The notes under the pieces were generated by a model, which did not search any database, was not told the DNA's origin, and saw nothing but the letters and a program-made list of their open reading frames with translations. From the NCBI GenBank assembly GCA_016716435.1, contig JADJWI010000003.1, forward strand, positions 620,001-684,000: DNA of 64,000 bases. Direction: 5' to 3'. A program made the position numbers and the translations under genes. The DNA comes from Acidobacteriota bacterium (lineage in GTDB: Bacteria; Acidobacteriota; Blastocatellia; Pyrinomonadales; Pyrinomonadaceae). Of this stretch, positions 45,701-55,191 are shown piece by piece (positions within the stretch are counted from its first letter, which is position 1; the number at the start of each line of letters is the position of its first letter).

Positions 45701-45955
45701 ATCTGGATGCCCTCGCGGATCGAGTTTGAAGCGTCGGGCGACGGTGTGAACTTTACAAACTTGGCAGAGATCAAGACCGACGTCCCGCTGACCGATGAAT
45801 TGCCGCAGGTCAAGGAGTTTTTGAACAAGCTCGCGGCCCCGGTCACTACCCGCTACATCCGCGTTCGTGCGCTCAATATCGGCCCCATCCCCGCCTGGCA
45901 CCCCGGAGCCGGCGGCGACCCATGGATATTTGTTGATGAAGTGTTAATCAGATGA
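42788..45955 (+). CDS. Alpha-1,2-mannosidase (GH92) with in-frame palindromic insertion
   Basis: A 1055-residue exported enzyme (signal region about 10-42). GH92 N domain GGHGHTFPGATMPFGMVQLS; catalytic domain with SLWDTFRATHPLYTIIDERR, GNEPSHHIPYLYNYAGQPWK and NEDAGQMSAWYILSAAGFYP. A chitobiase-like repeat (IYYTLDGTEPSARSTLYTSP, about 860-900) and a C-terminal F5/8-type domain follow. Residues 370-413 (43895-44026) are foreign: a 132-bp palindrome-ended element inserted between KVHQL and SDHYTVFSLWDTF, keeping the frame. GH92 enzymes trim alpha-mannose from high-mannose glycans and need Ca2+. Activity may depend on how that loop folds. Confidence 0.9.
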   Translation: MRKCRCSESARFLDLKRTGRLLTLAVLTLLAAHGLLLTATAQTRDYTRWVNPFIGTGGHGHTFPGATMPFGMVQLSPDTRIDNWDGSSGYHYSDDIIYGFSHTHLSGTGIPDGADILFMPTVGEPQFFAKEGDKSVNGYASKFSHGNEKAEPGYYSVKLDDDGILAELTATKRVGFHRYTFTESSGSGNLILDLKWRDKVLGSELRIVGRNRLEGFRRSESWAKNQTTYFVAEFADPLVTAHIQDADGPIKDWKYGGEFHSSVGKDVKAAFSFREDKKQILIKVAISYVSIEGARKNLEAELPHWDFDKVRADAKAAWNKELSKIEVSGGTDEQTTNFYTALYHTMIHPNVFNDVDGRYKGHDGKVHQLRSADTPVRMSVASTRTSVNDSKSSTGSRSLAGGTGDADKSVRAPSDHYTVFSLWDTFRATHPLYTIIDERRTVDYINSFIRIYEQGGRLPVWELWGEETDTMIGYHSVSVIADAMAKGIKGFDYEKAYEAAKHSANLDHHGLAAYKRRGYISAEDDNESVSKTLEYAYNDWCILQMQHALNAQGKFTDIPRQFTDPQFFRRARYFENLFDRETGFMRPKRNGGFIEPFAPNEVTFHFTEGNSWQYSFFVPHDVPRLMELMGGREKFAAKLDELFTTDQKLAGRFQPDITGLIGQYAHGNEPSHHIPYLYNYAGQPWKTQAYVRRIMDEFYKNAPDGLIGNEDAGQMSAWYILSAAGFYPVAPGAPHYDIGSPLFPQMKFNLENGKTFTITAKNSSPANVYVQAVTLNGKPLRQAFLAHSDLLAGGTLEFEMGPKPKTGLFPQSLQHRSPEIVAVPNITADRVFRDQTTVTMSTITAGAKIYYTLDGTEPSARSTLYTSPFTLSETSTIRAIAISNRVQSFPVEASVLKRTNDWTVTLASPFSTQYTGGGDDAMVDGLRGTRNFASGEWQGYQGKVLEAVIDLKEQRRVMEVGGSFLQTTRSWIWMPSRIEFEASGDGVNFTNLAEIKTDVPLTDELPQVKEFLNKLAAPVTTRYIRVRALNIGPIPAWHPGAGGDPWIFVDEVLIR
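43895..44026. mobile_element. 132-bp palindromic element inside the GH92 reading frame
   Basis: Outer 24-bp arms at 43895-43918 and 44003-44026 are reverse complements with a single mismatch; each also contains GCGGACA/TGTCCGC. The length, 132 bp, is 44 codons, so the frame and reading are preserved. The type is REP- or MITE-like. No target-site duplication is evident. Confidence 0.82.
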
Positions 45956-46585
45956 TGCGCAAGCCCGCACGTAAGTAAGGGCGGTTTCTCAAACTGAACA
46001 TTATGCTCGACGACTACGGTTTCGAACTCTACGAGGATAATGAGTTCCCTATTGCATACTTGATCACGTTTCGCACATTCGGAACCTGGCTTCACGGTGA
46101 TGAACGAGGTTCGATCCGAAGGAACCGAAAATCTGATCGAGGCTCGAAGCATATCGACATTAATATTCCGCTTAAAGAGAAAATGGAGGCCGGAATGCTC
46201 TCGCACCCTGTTTTACTAGATCCGCTGCAGCGAAAGGTCGTTGACAGTGCGATTCGCGAGGTATGCGAGGTGCGAAAGCACCTGTTGCATGCCGTGAACG
46301 TAAGGTCAAACCATGCTCATTCTGTGATCAGTGCTCAGTCCAGTCCGGAGCGATTGGCCGATTCACTGAAGGCGTATTCGACCCGTCGGTTGAAAGAAAA
46401 CGGGTTGATAGCTCCCGACGGGCGAGTATGGTCACGAGGGCGTAGCCGAAGATATCTGTGGAAGCCTCAACATGTGGAGGCTGCGGTCGAGTATGTTCTT
46501 TACGGCCAAGGGGATGTTCAATTTGAATTGGACGATCGCGATAGCATTGGATGAACCGCCCTTACTTACGTGCGGGCTTGCGCAT
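45955..46585. mobile_element. Second RAYT unit bounded by perfect 32-bp inverted repeats
   Basis: 45955-45986 and 46554-46585 are exact reverse complements of 32 bp (ATGCGCAAGCCCGCACGTAA at the outer end of the left arm). They enclose one transposase gene. Secondary complementarity (ACTGAACAT on the left, ATGTTCAATTTG on the right) extends the arms inward. The left end starts at the last base of the GH92 stop codon. Confidence 0.9.
46003..46554 (+). CDS. REP-associated transposase of a second lineage (HUH Y1 type)
   Basis: A 183-residue protein. YLITFRTFGTWLHGDERGSI is the entry typical of a second RAYT-like group; VNVRSNHAHSVISAQSS carries the HUH site (His-Ala-His) and SLKAYSTRRLKENGL the nicking Tyr. 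WSRGRSRRYLWKPQHVEAAV and the YVLYGQG ending match the group. It lies inside inverted repeats, in contrast to the direct repeats of the other RAYT in this window, so two separate systems are present. Confidence 0.88.
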   Translation: MLDDYGFELYEDNEFPIAYLITFRTFGTWLHGDERGSIRRNRKSDRGSKHIDINIPLKEKMEAGMLSHPVLLDPLQRKVVDSAIREVCEVRKHLLHAVNVRSNHAHSVISAQSSPERLADSLKAYSTRRLKENGLIAPDGRVWSRGRSRRYLWKPQHVEAAVEYVLYGQGDVQFELDDRDSIG

Positions 46586-46666
46586 GCATTGGCCGAAAAG
46601 AAGTTGACCAAATCACGCTGCCGAGCGTCTAACCTCAGGACGATATTTGTTGTTCGCGGAGTTTTT

Positions 46667-47923
46667 ATGGACAGGCGGTATTTTCTTAAGACAAGCGGGA
46701 TCGGACTGGCGAGCTTTGGCCTGATGGCGACGGCCCCGGACTTTTTGCATCAGTTTGCAGCGGCACAGGCGACGGGAAGCGGCGGGAAGCAGAAGGTGCT
46801 GGTCACCATTTTTCAGCGAGGAGCGGTCGATGGCTTAAGCATGATCGTACCGCACGGCGAGGGCGAGTATTACAACCTCCGCCGCGGGACCGCGATCGCA
46901 CGGCCGAGGCAAACGGACGGTGCGCTCGACCTTGACGGGTTTTTTGGGCTTCATCCGGCGATGGCATCGCTCCAGCCTTTTTGGAGCGCAAAGCAGCTTG
47001 CCGTTATCAATTCATGCGGCTCGCCGGACAACACGCGTTCACACTTCGACGCTCAGGACTACATGGAATCGGGCACGCCGGGTGTTAAATCGACCCGCGA
47101 CGGCTGGCTCAACCGAACGCTACAGGCGACCGCCGGCAAGGACGATTCGCCCTTCCGTGCCGTTGCGATTACGCAGCAGCTTCCGCGTTCGCTCTATGGC
47201 CGCTCGCCGTCGATCGCGATGACGAGCCTCGCGGATTTCTCGATCAAGGCGGGGCTTTACACGGCGGATCTTAAGGGCGGCTTTGAGGGCGTTTATCAGC
47301 AGAATGTGAAAGACACGCTCGGCGAAACGGGCAAAGAGACTTTCGAGGCGGTTAACTTTCTAAAGACCGCGAACCCGTCGAAATTTCAGCCCGAGAATGG
47401 AGCTCAATATCCGAACAGCCAGCTCGGGCGTTCGCTGCAGCAGATCGCCCAGCTCATCAAGGCCGGCGTCGGGCTCGAGGTTGCATTTGCGGAATCGGGC
47501 GGCTGGGACACGCACGTGCGGCAGGGCGGTGCCCGCGGGCAGCTCGCGAATTTGCTAAGGGACTTTGCGAATTCGATCGCGGCATTTGCCACCGATCTTG
47601 GCAAGCAAATGGACGACGTCGTCGTTCTGACGATGTCCGAGTTCGGCCGGACGGCTCGTGAGAACGGATCGCTCGGCACCGATCACGGCCACGGAAATGC
47701 GATGCTCGTGCTCGGCAATTCGGTGAAAGGCGGGAAGGTTTTTGGCGAGTGGAAGGGCCTCAAACCCGACCAGCTAAACGAGGGCCGCGACCTGGCGATC
47801 ACGACCGATTTCCGAACGGTCTTCACAGAGGTCGCTACGAGGCATCTTGGAAGCAAGCGTCCGGATACCCTATTTCCGAAGTTTGATGCGAATGCGGCCG
47901 GGCCATTGGGTTTCCTGAGCTAA
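46667..47923 (+). CDS. DUF1501 family exported protein
   Basis: A 418-residue protein of the DUF1501 family, with a twin-arginine-like signal (MDRRYFLKTSGIGLASFGLM, residues 1-30) and the family blocks VLVTIFQRGAVDGLSMIVPH, SRSHFDAQDYMESG-like SHFDAQDYMESGTPG and TMSEFGRTARENGSLGTDHG. It is usually next to a DUF1800 gene; here the upstream neighbour is a RAYT unit and no DUF1800 partner is present. Role unknown; believed extracytoplasmic. The open frame extends 65 codons upstream into the RAYT unit but the Tat start is chosen. Confidence 0.92.
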   Translation: MDRRYFLKTSGIGLASFGLMATAPDFLHQFAAAQATGSGGKQKVLVTIFQRGAVDGLSMIVPHGEGEYYNLRRGTAIARPRQTDGALDLDGFFGLHPAMASLQPFWSAKQLAVINSCGSPDNTRSHFDAQDYMESGTPGVKSTRDGWLNRTLQATAGKDDSPFRAVAITQQLPRSLYGRSPSIAMTSLADFSIKAGLYTADLKGGFEGVYQQNVKDTLGETGKETFEAVNFLKTANPSKFQPENGAQYPNSQLGRSLQQIAQLIKAGVGLEVAFAESGGWDTHVRQGGARGQLANLLRDFANSIAAFATDLGKQMDDVVVLTMSEFGRTARENGSLGTDHGHGNAMLVLGNSVKGGKVFGEWKGLKPDQLNEGRDLAITTDFRTVFTEVATRHLGSKRPDTLFPKFDANAAGPLGFLS

Positions 47924-47967
47924 CGCCGCGGGCATCGGCCTGATGATCGGACCAAGTGTTATGGAGC

Positions 47968-47997
47968 AGCCACGCCGTTAAAAGCGTGGCTGTTTTT
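47968..47997 (+). terminator. Rho-independent terminator after DUF1501 gene
   Basis: AGCCACGC-cgttaaaa-GCGTGGCT, then GTTTTT. It lies between two convergent genes. Confidence 0.85.
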
Positions 47998-48024
47998 CAA
48001 TTTATACTTCGTCGACCGAACCGC

Positions 48025-48342
48025 CTATTCGCTTTGATGGTCCGCCGGCCCGGACCCGCCGCGCTGTTGGATAACGTGCGTCAACTCATGGGAAAGTAGG
48101 TTCCTTCCGGCGTCGGTATGCGGCTGATATTCACCGGGAGCGAAGAAAATGTCAGTGCCGTGGGTAAAGGACTTTGCCCCTAAGTGCGTCGGGGCGTGAC
48201 TTTCGTGGACCCGCACCTGAGAAAGGTCAGAGCCAAAAGACGCCTCGAATTCGTGCTTCAACGGGGCGGGAAGCGGTGCTCCGTCGGTCTTTCCGACCTT
48301 CGATGCAGATGGTGCTAAGTGCTGTTTTCCTTGATCTTCCAT
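48025..48342 (-). CDS. Orphan DUF4157 (eCIS-associated) mini-protein
   Basis: A 105-residue protein that is essentially just a DUF4157 domain: LPAPLKHEFEASFGSDLSQV, VRVHESHAPTHLGAKSFTHG, TDIFFAPGEYQPHTDAGRNL and the zinc-peptidase-like HELTHVIQQRGGSG. DUF4157 is common in effectors and accessory proteins of extracellular contractile injection systems and in large polymorphic toxins. Here there is no toxin C-terminus, no signal peptide and no injection-system gene in the window. It is an intact short gene or a remnant; the reading frame and codon use look normal. Confidence 0.82.
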   Translation of the reverse strand: MEDQGKQHLAPSASKVGKTDGAPLPAPLKHEFEASFGSDLSQVRVHESHAPTHLGAKSFTHGTDIFFAPGEYQPHTDAGRNLLSHELTHVIQQRGGSGPADHQSE

Positions 48343-48426
48343 TTAATCGGTCTCCATTGTTTTTGTTCGAGTGAGCTCTTTACTACCATAGGATGCGTAC
48401 GAAGCACAAATTCTCGGACAAATAGG

Positions 48427-49122
48427 ATGCCAGATCTTGATCGCCGATCGAAAGAACTTGAACGGATCGACACCGGCGACTACACCGCGGCCGAGTACGA
48501 CCGATTTCTCAGGGAGATAGCGTTTATCAACCGCTTTCTCGGTGACCGGCGGGCGCTCAGGCGGTCGCTTTTTGCCGAGGTCGAGAGGCGAGGGCTCGCG
48601 GAGCTCAGCCTGCTAGATGTCGGCTGCGGCTCGGGTGAATTGCTTCGATACGCGGCGGAGTTCGCGAGAGCGAAGGGCATTAACGCTAGGCTTGCGGGGC
48701 TCGATCTTAACCCGATCTCGGCGAGAATTTCGGCCAAGAGCACACTCGACTTTCCGGAGATCGCGGTTACGCAAGGCGATGCTTTTCAATTGCCCTTTGC
48801 CGATGGTGAATTTGATTACGCCATCTCCTCGCTCTTTTTTCACCACCTCACCGATGAACAGATCCCGCAGGCTCTGGGCGAGATGCGGCGGGTCGCTCGA
48901 CGAGGGGTTTTCGTGATCGATCTTCATCGCCACCCGGTCGCGTATCGGCTCTATCGGCTCTACTGCAAGGCCTTCAGGATCTCGCGGCTTGTTACGGAGG
49001 ACGGTTCGCTTTCGGTTTTGCGAGGATTTCGGCCGGAGGAATTGGCCGGGCTTGCCGCGATGGGCAGCGTCAAGCGAAGCTTTCCGTTTCGGCTTGTGCT
49101 TGAGTGCGGCGAGCAAACCTAG
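48427..49122 (+). CDS. Class I SAM-dependent methyltransferase
   Basis: A 231-residue protein. SLLDVGCGSGELLRYAAEFA (motif I), GLDLNPISARISAKSTLDFP, QGDAFQLPFADGEFDYAISS (motif for UbiE/Methyltransf_11 types) and MRRVARRGVFVIDLHRHPVA. Substrate unknown; small-molecule or lipid targets are usual. The start is set by ATAGG before ATG 48427; the frame upstream is open for 36 codons. It overlaps the next, convergent methyltransferase gene by 4 bp. Confidence 0.85.
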   Translation: MPDLDRRSKELERIDTGDYTAAEYDRFLREIAFINRFLGDRRALRRSLFAEVERRGLAELSLLDVGCGSGELLRYAAEFARAKGINARLAGLDLNPISARISAKSTLDFPEIAVTQGDAFQLPFADGEFDYAISSLFFHHLTDEQIPQALGEMRRVARRGVFVIDLHRHPVAYRLYRLYCKAFRISRLVTEDGSLSVLRGFRPEELAGLAAMGSVKRSFPFRLVLECGEQT

Positions 49123-50663
49123 CCTTCGAGCATTCCGAGCCGGGCGAGGTGAGCGAGACTTTCATCCAGCCATTCCGGCAGCGTCGCGAGCAGTTCCTTT
49201 TTGCCTTCGATCTCGTGCGATGAGCGGATGAACTTCCCGAGCTCATCGAGCACGGCCGAGCGCTTCCGCGAGCCATCAAGCAATTCGAGCAGGCGGCGGG
49301 AGACCGGATCAGCGATCTCCATATCGACGCCGAAACCGGAGATGACGTTGCGGGCCGAGCCCATCTGCCATCGGGCAAGCCGGCTGAGCCTCGGTCTTTC
49401 TGAGAGTTCGGTAGATGCAGAGGGCTGAAATGTGTGCAGCTCAACGAGGTCGGTCGCCGTCGCGATCTGAAAAAGCATATCGCGAAAGGCCTCGGCCTGC
49501 TTAGCTGCCTCATCGTCGCTGATTCCGCTGACACGTTTGCGCGCTGCGGCTGCAAGCTCGCTAAAAGCGACAGCCCGCGGCCAGAGCGAGCCGAGATGAG
49601 CGAGGCCGAACTTGGCAAGCGGCATGTCGATCTCAATACTCTGCCCGCTGTTTCCGGCAAATCTCACGCGGCCATTGCCGGCAAGATCCGGCGATTTACC
49701 TGCCGGGCGAAGCGACGAACTAACAAGAAGCCGATCGAGCATATCGGGCGTCAGATCACGGTTTACCTCCGCTTCGGCATGGACTACCAGACTTCGGCGA
49801 AAGGCACGCCCGCGAAAGATGTCGAGATATTGCTCTCGTTCGATAACGTCGTCGATCTCGGTGATAAAGTCGCGGGCCGCGGGCGTAAGGTCGGCGGTGC
49901 CCATCGCGTGGAGCTCGGCCTCGGCGAGAAATTGAAGCCCATGTGCGGAAAGCATTCCGGCAAATTCGTGGAAGTAAAAGGGCGTGTTCTGCTCGGCTAG
50001 GTCGTCGTGAAATATATCGCCGGGCTCACGTGTATCGTGGCGGCGTAGTTCTTGGACGAAAATCTGGCCGTAAGTGCCGCGGTTCGAGCTTTGCTCGGCG
50101 GCAAACTTGAGGAAGCCGAGAGCACGCTCGACCTTTTCGGCAGGCTCCGCGACGCCGCGGCTTGCGAACCGCATCGCCTGCTGCGTGATCTGCCGCTCGT
50201 GGGCGCCGGGAAATGTGCTGTAGCTGATGTAGCCGACGCCGTTCGGGTTCAGCAGTTGGCTAAAAAGCCCAAGCACGCGGTTTCGGACCTCGCCCGGAAC
50301 CCAGGACAAAAGGCCGTGGGCGACCACGTAATCAAAGCGGCCAAGGTCCTCGGCCGTCATATCCATGATATCCGCCTGGCGAAACTCGACATTACGGAGA
50401 TCGAGTTCGTCGGCGGCTGCCTGCGCATCATCGATGTGCACCTTTGCGAGGTCGATGCCGGTGAATCTGGCCTGCGGCATCAGGTAGGCCTGCGCGATCA
50501 AGTTGCTCCCATTGCCGCAGCCGAGTTCGAGAACCGTGCTCGCCTCCGGGGCCGCGGGCTCCATCCCAAAAAGCACGGCCTGCGTCGCCAGCCTGCCGGG
50601 AAAGGTCTGGACAAAGAACTTGCTCGGATAGGGCAGCCGGTCGTATGAGAATTCGTCGTTCAC
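49119..50663 (-). CDS. SAM methyltransferase with regulatory domain
   Basis: A 514-residue protein. Class I methyltransferase domain (about 30-220: STVLELGCGNGSNLIAQAYL, RFTGIDLAKVHIDDAQAAAD, DYVVAHGLLSWVPGEVRNRV) and a C-terminal methyltransferase-regulatory domain (PF10119-like, about 230-330), then a helical tail with no recognised family. The target is unknown. It is transcribed towards the other methyltransferase. Both are AdoMet enzymes and the pairing is perhaps coincidental. Confidence 0.87.
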   Translation of the reverse strand: MNDEFSYDRLPYPSKFFVQTFPGRLATQAVLFGMEPAAPEASTVLELGCGNGSNLIAQAYLMPQARFTGIDLAKVHIDDAQAAADELDLRNVEFRQADIMDMTAEDLGRFDYVVAHGLLSWVPGEVRNRVLGLFSQLLNPNGVGYISYSTFPGAHERQITQQAMRFASRGVAEPAEKVERALGFLKFAAEQSSNRGTYGQIFVQELRRHDTREPGDIFHDDLAEQNTPFYFHEFAGMLSAHGLQFLAEAELHAMGTADLTPAARDFITEIDDVIEREQYLDIFRGRAFRRSLVVHAEAEVNRDLTPDMLDRLLVSSSLRPAGKSPDLAGNGRVRFAGNSGQSIEIDMPLAKFGLAHLGSLWPRAVAFSELAAAARKRVSGISDDEAAKQAEAFRDMLFQIATATDLVELHTFQPSASTELSERPRLSRLARWQMGSARNVISGFGVDMEIADPVSRRLLELLDGSRKRSAVLDELGKFIRSSHEIEGKKELLATLPEWLDESLAHLARLGMLEG

Positions 50664-50690
50664 GATCGGTAAACAATAACACAGCGAGGC

Positions 50691-51077
50691 TTATTTCGGC
50701 CGGAGCATCCGGCCCATTAGTTCATGGATTAGGTTGATGGCCTTGAGCGGGCGAACCATTACTTTGAATTCGGTGATGCGGCCTTCGGCGTTCCACTTGA
50801 TCATATCGACACCATTCACCGTGATGCCATCGATCTCGGTCTCAAACTCAAGCACCGCATCGCTCTCGCCCACGACCTCACGCACGTACCGAAAACTTTC
50901 ATTGCCGAAAACATGCATCGCCGCGGTGAGGTACATTGCCGTTATCGGCTTCCCGACCTGCGGCGTGTGCACCACCGGCGAGTAGAAAACAACGTCCTCT
51001 GCGAGCAACTCATCAAGCAACCCCACATCTCGCGTGCTGACGATTTTGTGCCATTCCTCAACTGCCTTTTTTCCCAT
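50691..51077 (-). CDS. SnoaL-like / NTF2-family protein
   Basis: A 128-residue NTF2-fold protein: WHKIVSTRDVGLLDELLAED (helix and the fold entry), VVFYSPVVHTPQVGKPI, TVNGVDMIKWNAEGRITEFK. Start at 51077 with GGGGGAG just upstream. A TTG 12 bp earlier is also open. The family holds polyketide cyclases and many proteins of unknown role. Confidence 0.82.
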   Translation of the reverse strand: MGKKAVEEWHKIVSTRDVGLLDELLAEDVVFYSPVVHTPQVGKPITAMYLTAAMHVFGNESFRYVREVVGESDAVLEFETEIDGITVNGVDMIKWNAEGRITEFKVMVRPLKAINLIHELMGRMLRPK

Positions 51078-51090
51078 ACGCTCCCCCAAA

Positions 51091-51507
51091 CTAATAAGGG
51101 ACTTCGTCCAGCACTCCTAGAATCTCTACTTCGCTATCCCGCTCAAATATCGCCTGCAGATCGTTCACCAATGTATCCGCTAACGAACACGTGTCTATAA
51201 ATCGTAGCTTTGACCAACTCCACTGTCTATCTTTCTTGAATCCGTCCGTACAGAGGTATTCCATCGGGTCGCTCGTCTCCGGAACTGCATGGATCAAGAC
51301 ACCTGATCGCATCGAATCTAGGTTTAGCTCGACCCACCAACCCCAATCTTCCGCGCAGACAAAAGGAACTTTGTATCCTCGCTCCGCAAGTTCGCGTTGC
51401 AAATACTCGGCAAGGGCCTTTCCGTACATCCCTTCGTTTATGATCTCGTCTTCTTCACCGGGAAGTATCGCGAACTTTTTTGATCTAACATGAACAAATT
51501 TCCCCAT
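51091..51507 (-). CDS. Hypothetical protein, 138 residues (possible immunity partner)
   Basis: I do not recognise a named family. FAILPGEEDEIINEGMYGKA, YLQRELAERGYKVPFVCAED and WGWWVELNLDSMRSGVLIHA suggest a compact alpha/beta protein with several exposed Trp residues. It has no signal peptide. Base composition is visibly more AT-rich than the argG/argH genes nearby. It lies 57 bp from a second unknown gene on the same strand. Confidence 0.65.
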   Translation of the reverse strand: MGKFVHVRSKKFAILPGEEDEIINEGMYGKALAEYLQRELAERGYKVPFVCAEDWGWWVELNLDSMRSGVLIHAVPETSDPMEYLCTDGFKKDRQWSWSKLRFIDTCSLADTLVNDLQAIFERDSEVEILGVLDEVPY

Positions 51508-51564
51508 TCCTTATCTCCAAGCAAAGTTCTCGTGACCCGCGCTGAGCTAAGCATGCTAAACATT

Positions 51565-52071
51565 TCAGATCAGCAAGTCCGGATCTTTAAGCGTTTTGCG
51601 AAAAATGCGCCGTTTCGGCTCTCGATCTCGAATGACCTTCAATATCCGTTTCGGTTCGATCCGTCTTGGAACGATGATCTCAAAATCCTCCCAATTGTAC
51701 TCGAACCCTTCCGGACTTGGTTCGAGTATCGCACCCGAAAAAAAGTCTCCAAACTTCTCGTAAAGTTCTTCGATCGTCCGTATCGAGGTATCTTCGTAAC
51801 TTGAACGATTGAGGAACCAATACCCGGCAATCAACGGAAAATCGTCTTCTTGTAGCCGGAAGACGAAGCCGTTGTAGTTGCCTAGATTCCGGTCCCAGGT
51901 CTTGAGATTTCGACGCCAGTTCCCGGATAAGGTCGCGTTACGGGAAAATGGGTAAACATAAACACCTTTCGAACTCTTCTGTTCGCCATGCCTGCGTCTA
52001 AACGACGGACGAATCCCGTTCGCCAGAATTGGCGTCGTCGTATTTTGCTTGGCCCAATGAATCGCTAACAT
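51565..52071 (-). CDS. Hypothetical protein, 168 residues
   Basis: I do not recognise a family. HWAKQNTTTPILANGIRPSF is reminiscent of the start of RNA 2'-phosphotransferase or ADP-ribosyltransferase folds, and KGVYVYPFSRNATLSGNWRR with RNLKTWDRNLGNYNGFVFRL has many Arg and aromatic residues. That resemblance is weak. It lies upstream of the 138-residue gene on the same strand and shares its AT-richer composition. The two may form a small toxin-immunity or defence pair; that is inference. Confidence 0.6.
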   Translation of the reverse strand: MLAIHWAKQNTTTPILANGIRPSFRRRHGEQKSSKGVYVYPFSRNATLSGNWRRNLKTWDRNLGNYNGFVFRLQEDDFPLIAGYWFLNRSSYEDTSIRTIEELYEKFGDFFSGAILEPSPEGFEYNWEDFEIIVPRRIEPKRILKVIRDREPKRRIFRKTLKDPDLLI

Positions 52072-52081
52072 CCTGCTAAGT

Positions 52082-53281
<1,200 letters not shown>

Positions 53282-53300
53282 TACTTTTGGTTCGGGTAAA

Positions 53301-53331
53301 GCTCTAAGCTATTAGCTCTTAGCCGTAAGCT
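53301..53331. repeat. Degenerate AGCTCTAAGCTATTAGC repeat between argG and argH
   Basis: AGCTCTAAGCTATTAGCTCT and TAGCCGTAAGCTC is a palindromic/iterated motif of the same style as the other intergenic repeats. Confidence 0.5.
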
Positions 53332-53385
53332 CGTTTCCGCAAAACACGATCAACGCACTACAATCATTTTTACACACACGGAAAT

Positions 53386-54766
<1,381 letters not shown>

Positions 54767-54774
<8 letters not shown>

Positions 54775-55186
54775 GGCCGAACTGATAAAACGCACTGCTG
54801 AGAATGAGCTGATGCAGTTTCTCGGCGTCAAGATCGTCTCGGCGGAGCCCGACCGGGTCGTCATGACGATGGAGGTCACGCCGCGGGTGCATCAATACGT
54901 CGGGATAATGAACGGCGGGGTCTCTCTTTACCTCGCGGAAACGGCTGCATCGATCGGCGTTGTCGGAAACGCGGACCTGACGAAAGTTACGCCCGTTGGC
55001 ATTGAGATAAACGGCAACCATCTCCGAGCCGTAAGCAAGGGCGAGTTGACCATCGAGGCAAAGCCTATATTTCCGGGGCGGACGATGAGCATCTGGCAGA
55101 TCGACATCACCAACGAAAAAGGCAAGCACATTTTCACCGGCCGCTGCTCGGTTTTGCTGCAGAAGCGTCCGGCATTTCCCGAATAG
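54767..55186 (+). CDS. PaaI/YdiI-like hotdog thioesterase
   Basis: A 139-residue hotdog-fold acyl-CoA thioesterase. FLGVKIVSAEPDRVVMTMEV, HQYVGIMNGGVSLYLAETAA (catalytic-type N-G-G and acidic residue) and VTPVGIEINGNHLRAVSKGE with GRTMSIWQIDITNEKGKHIF. It may act on aromatic or DHNA-CoA-type substrates, but the substrate cannot be told. It overlaps argH by 8 bp. Confidence 0.88.
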
Positions 55187-55191
55187 CCGAA

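Noticed and set aside
48025..48342. Complete polymorphic toxin
   Set aside because: Only the DUF4157 domain is present; the stop codon follows 12 residues after HELTHVIQQ and no toxin domain is in frame downstream.
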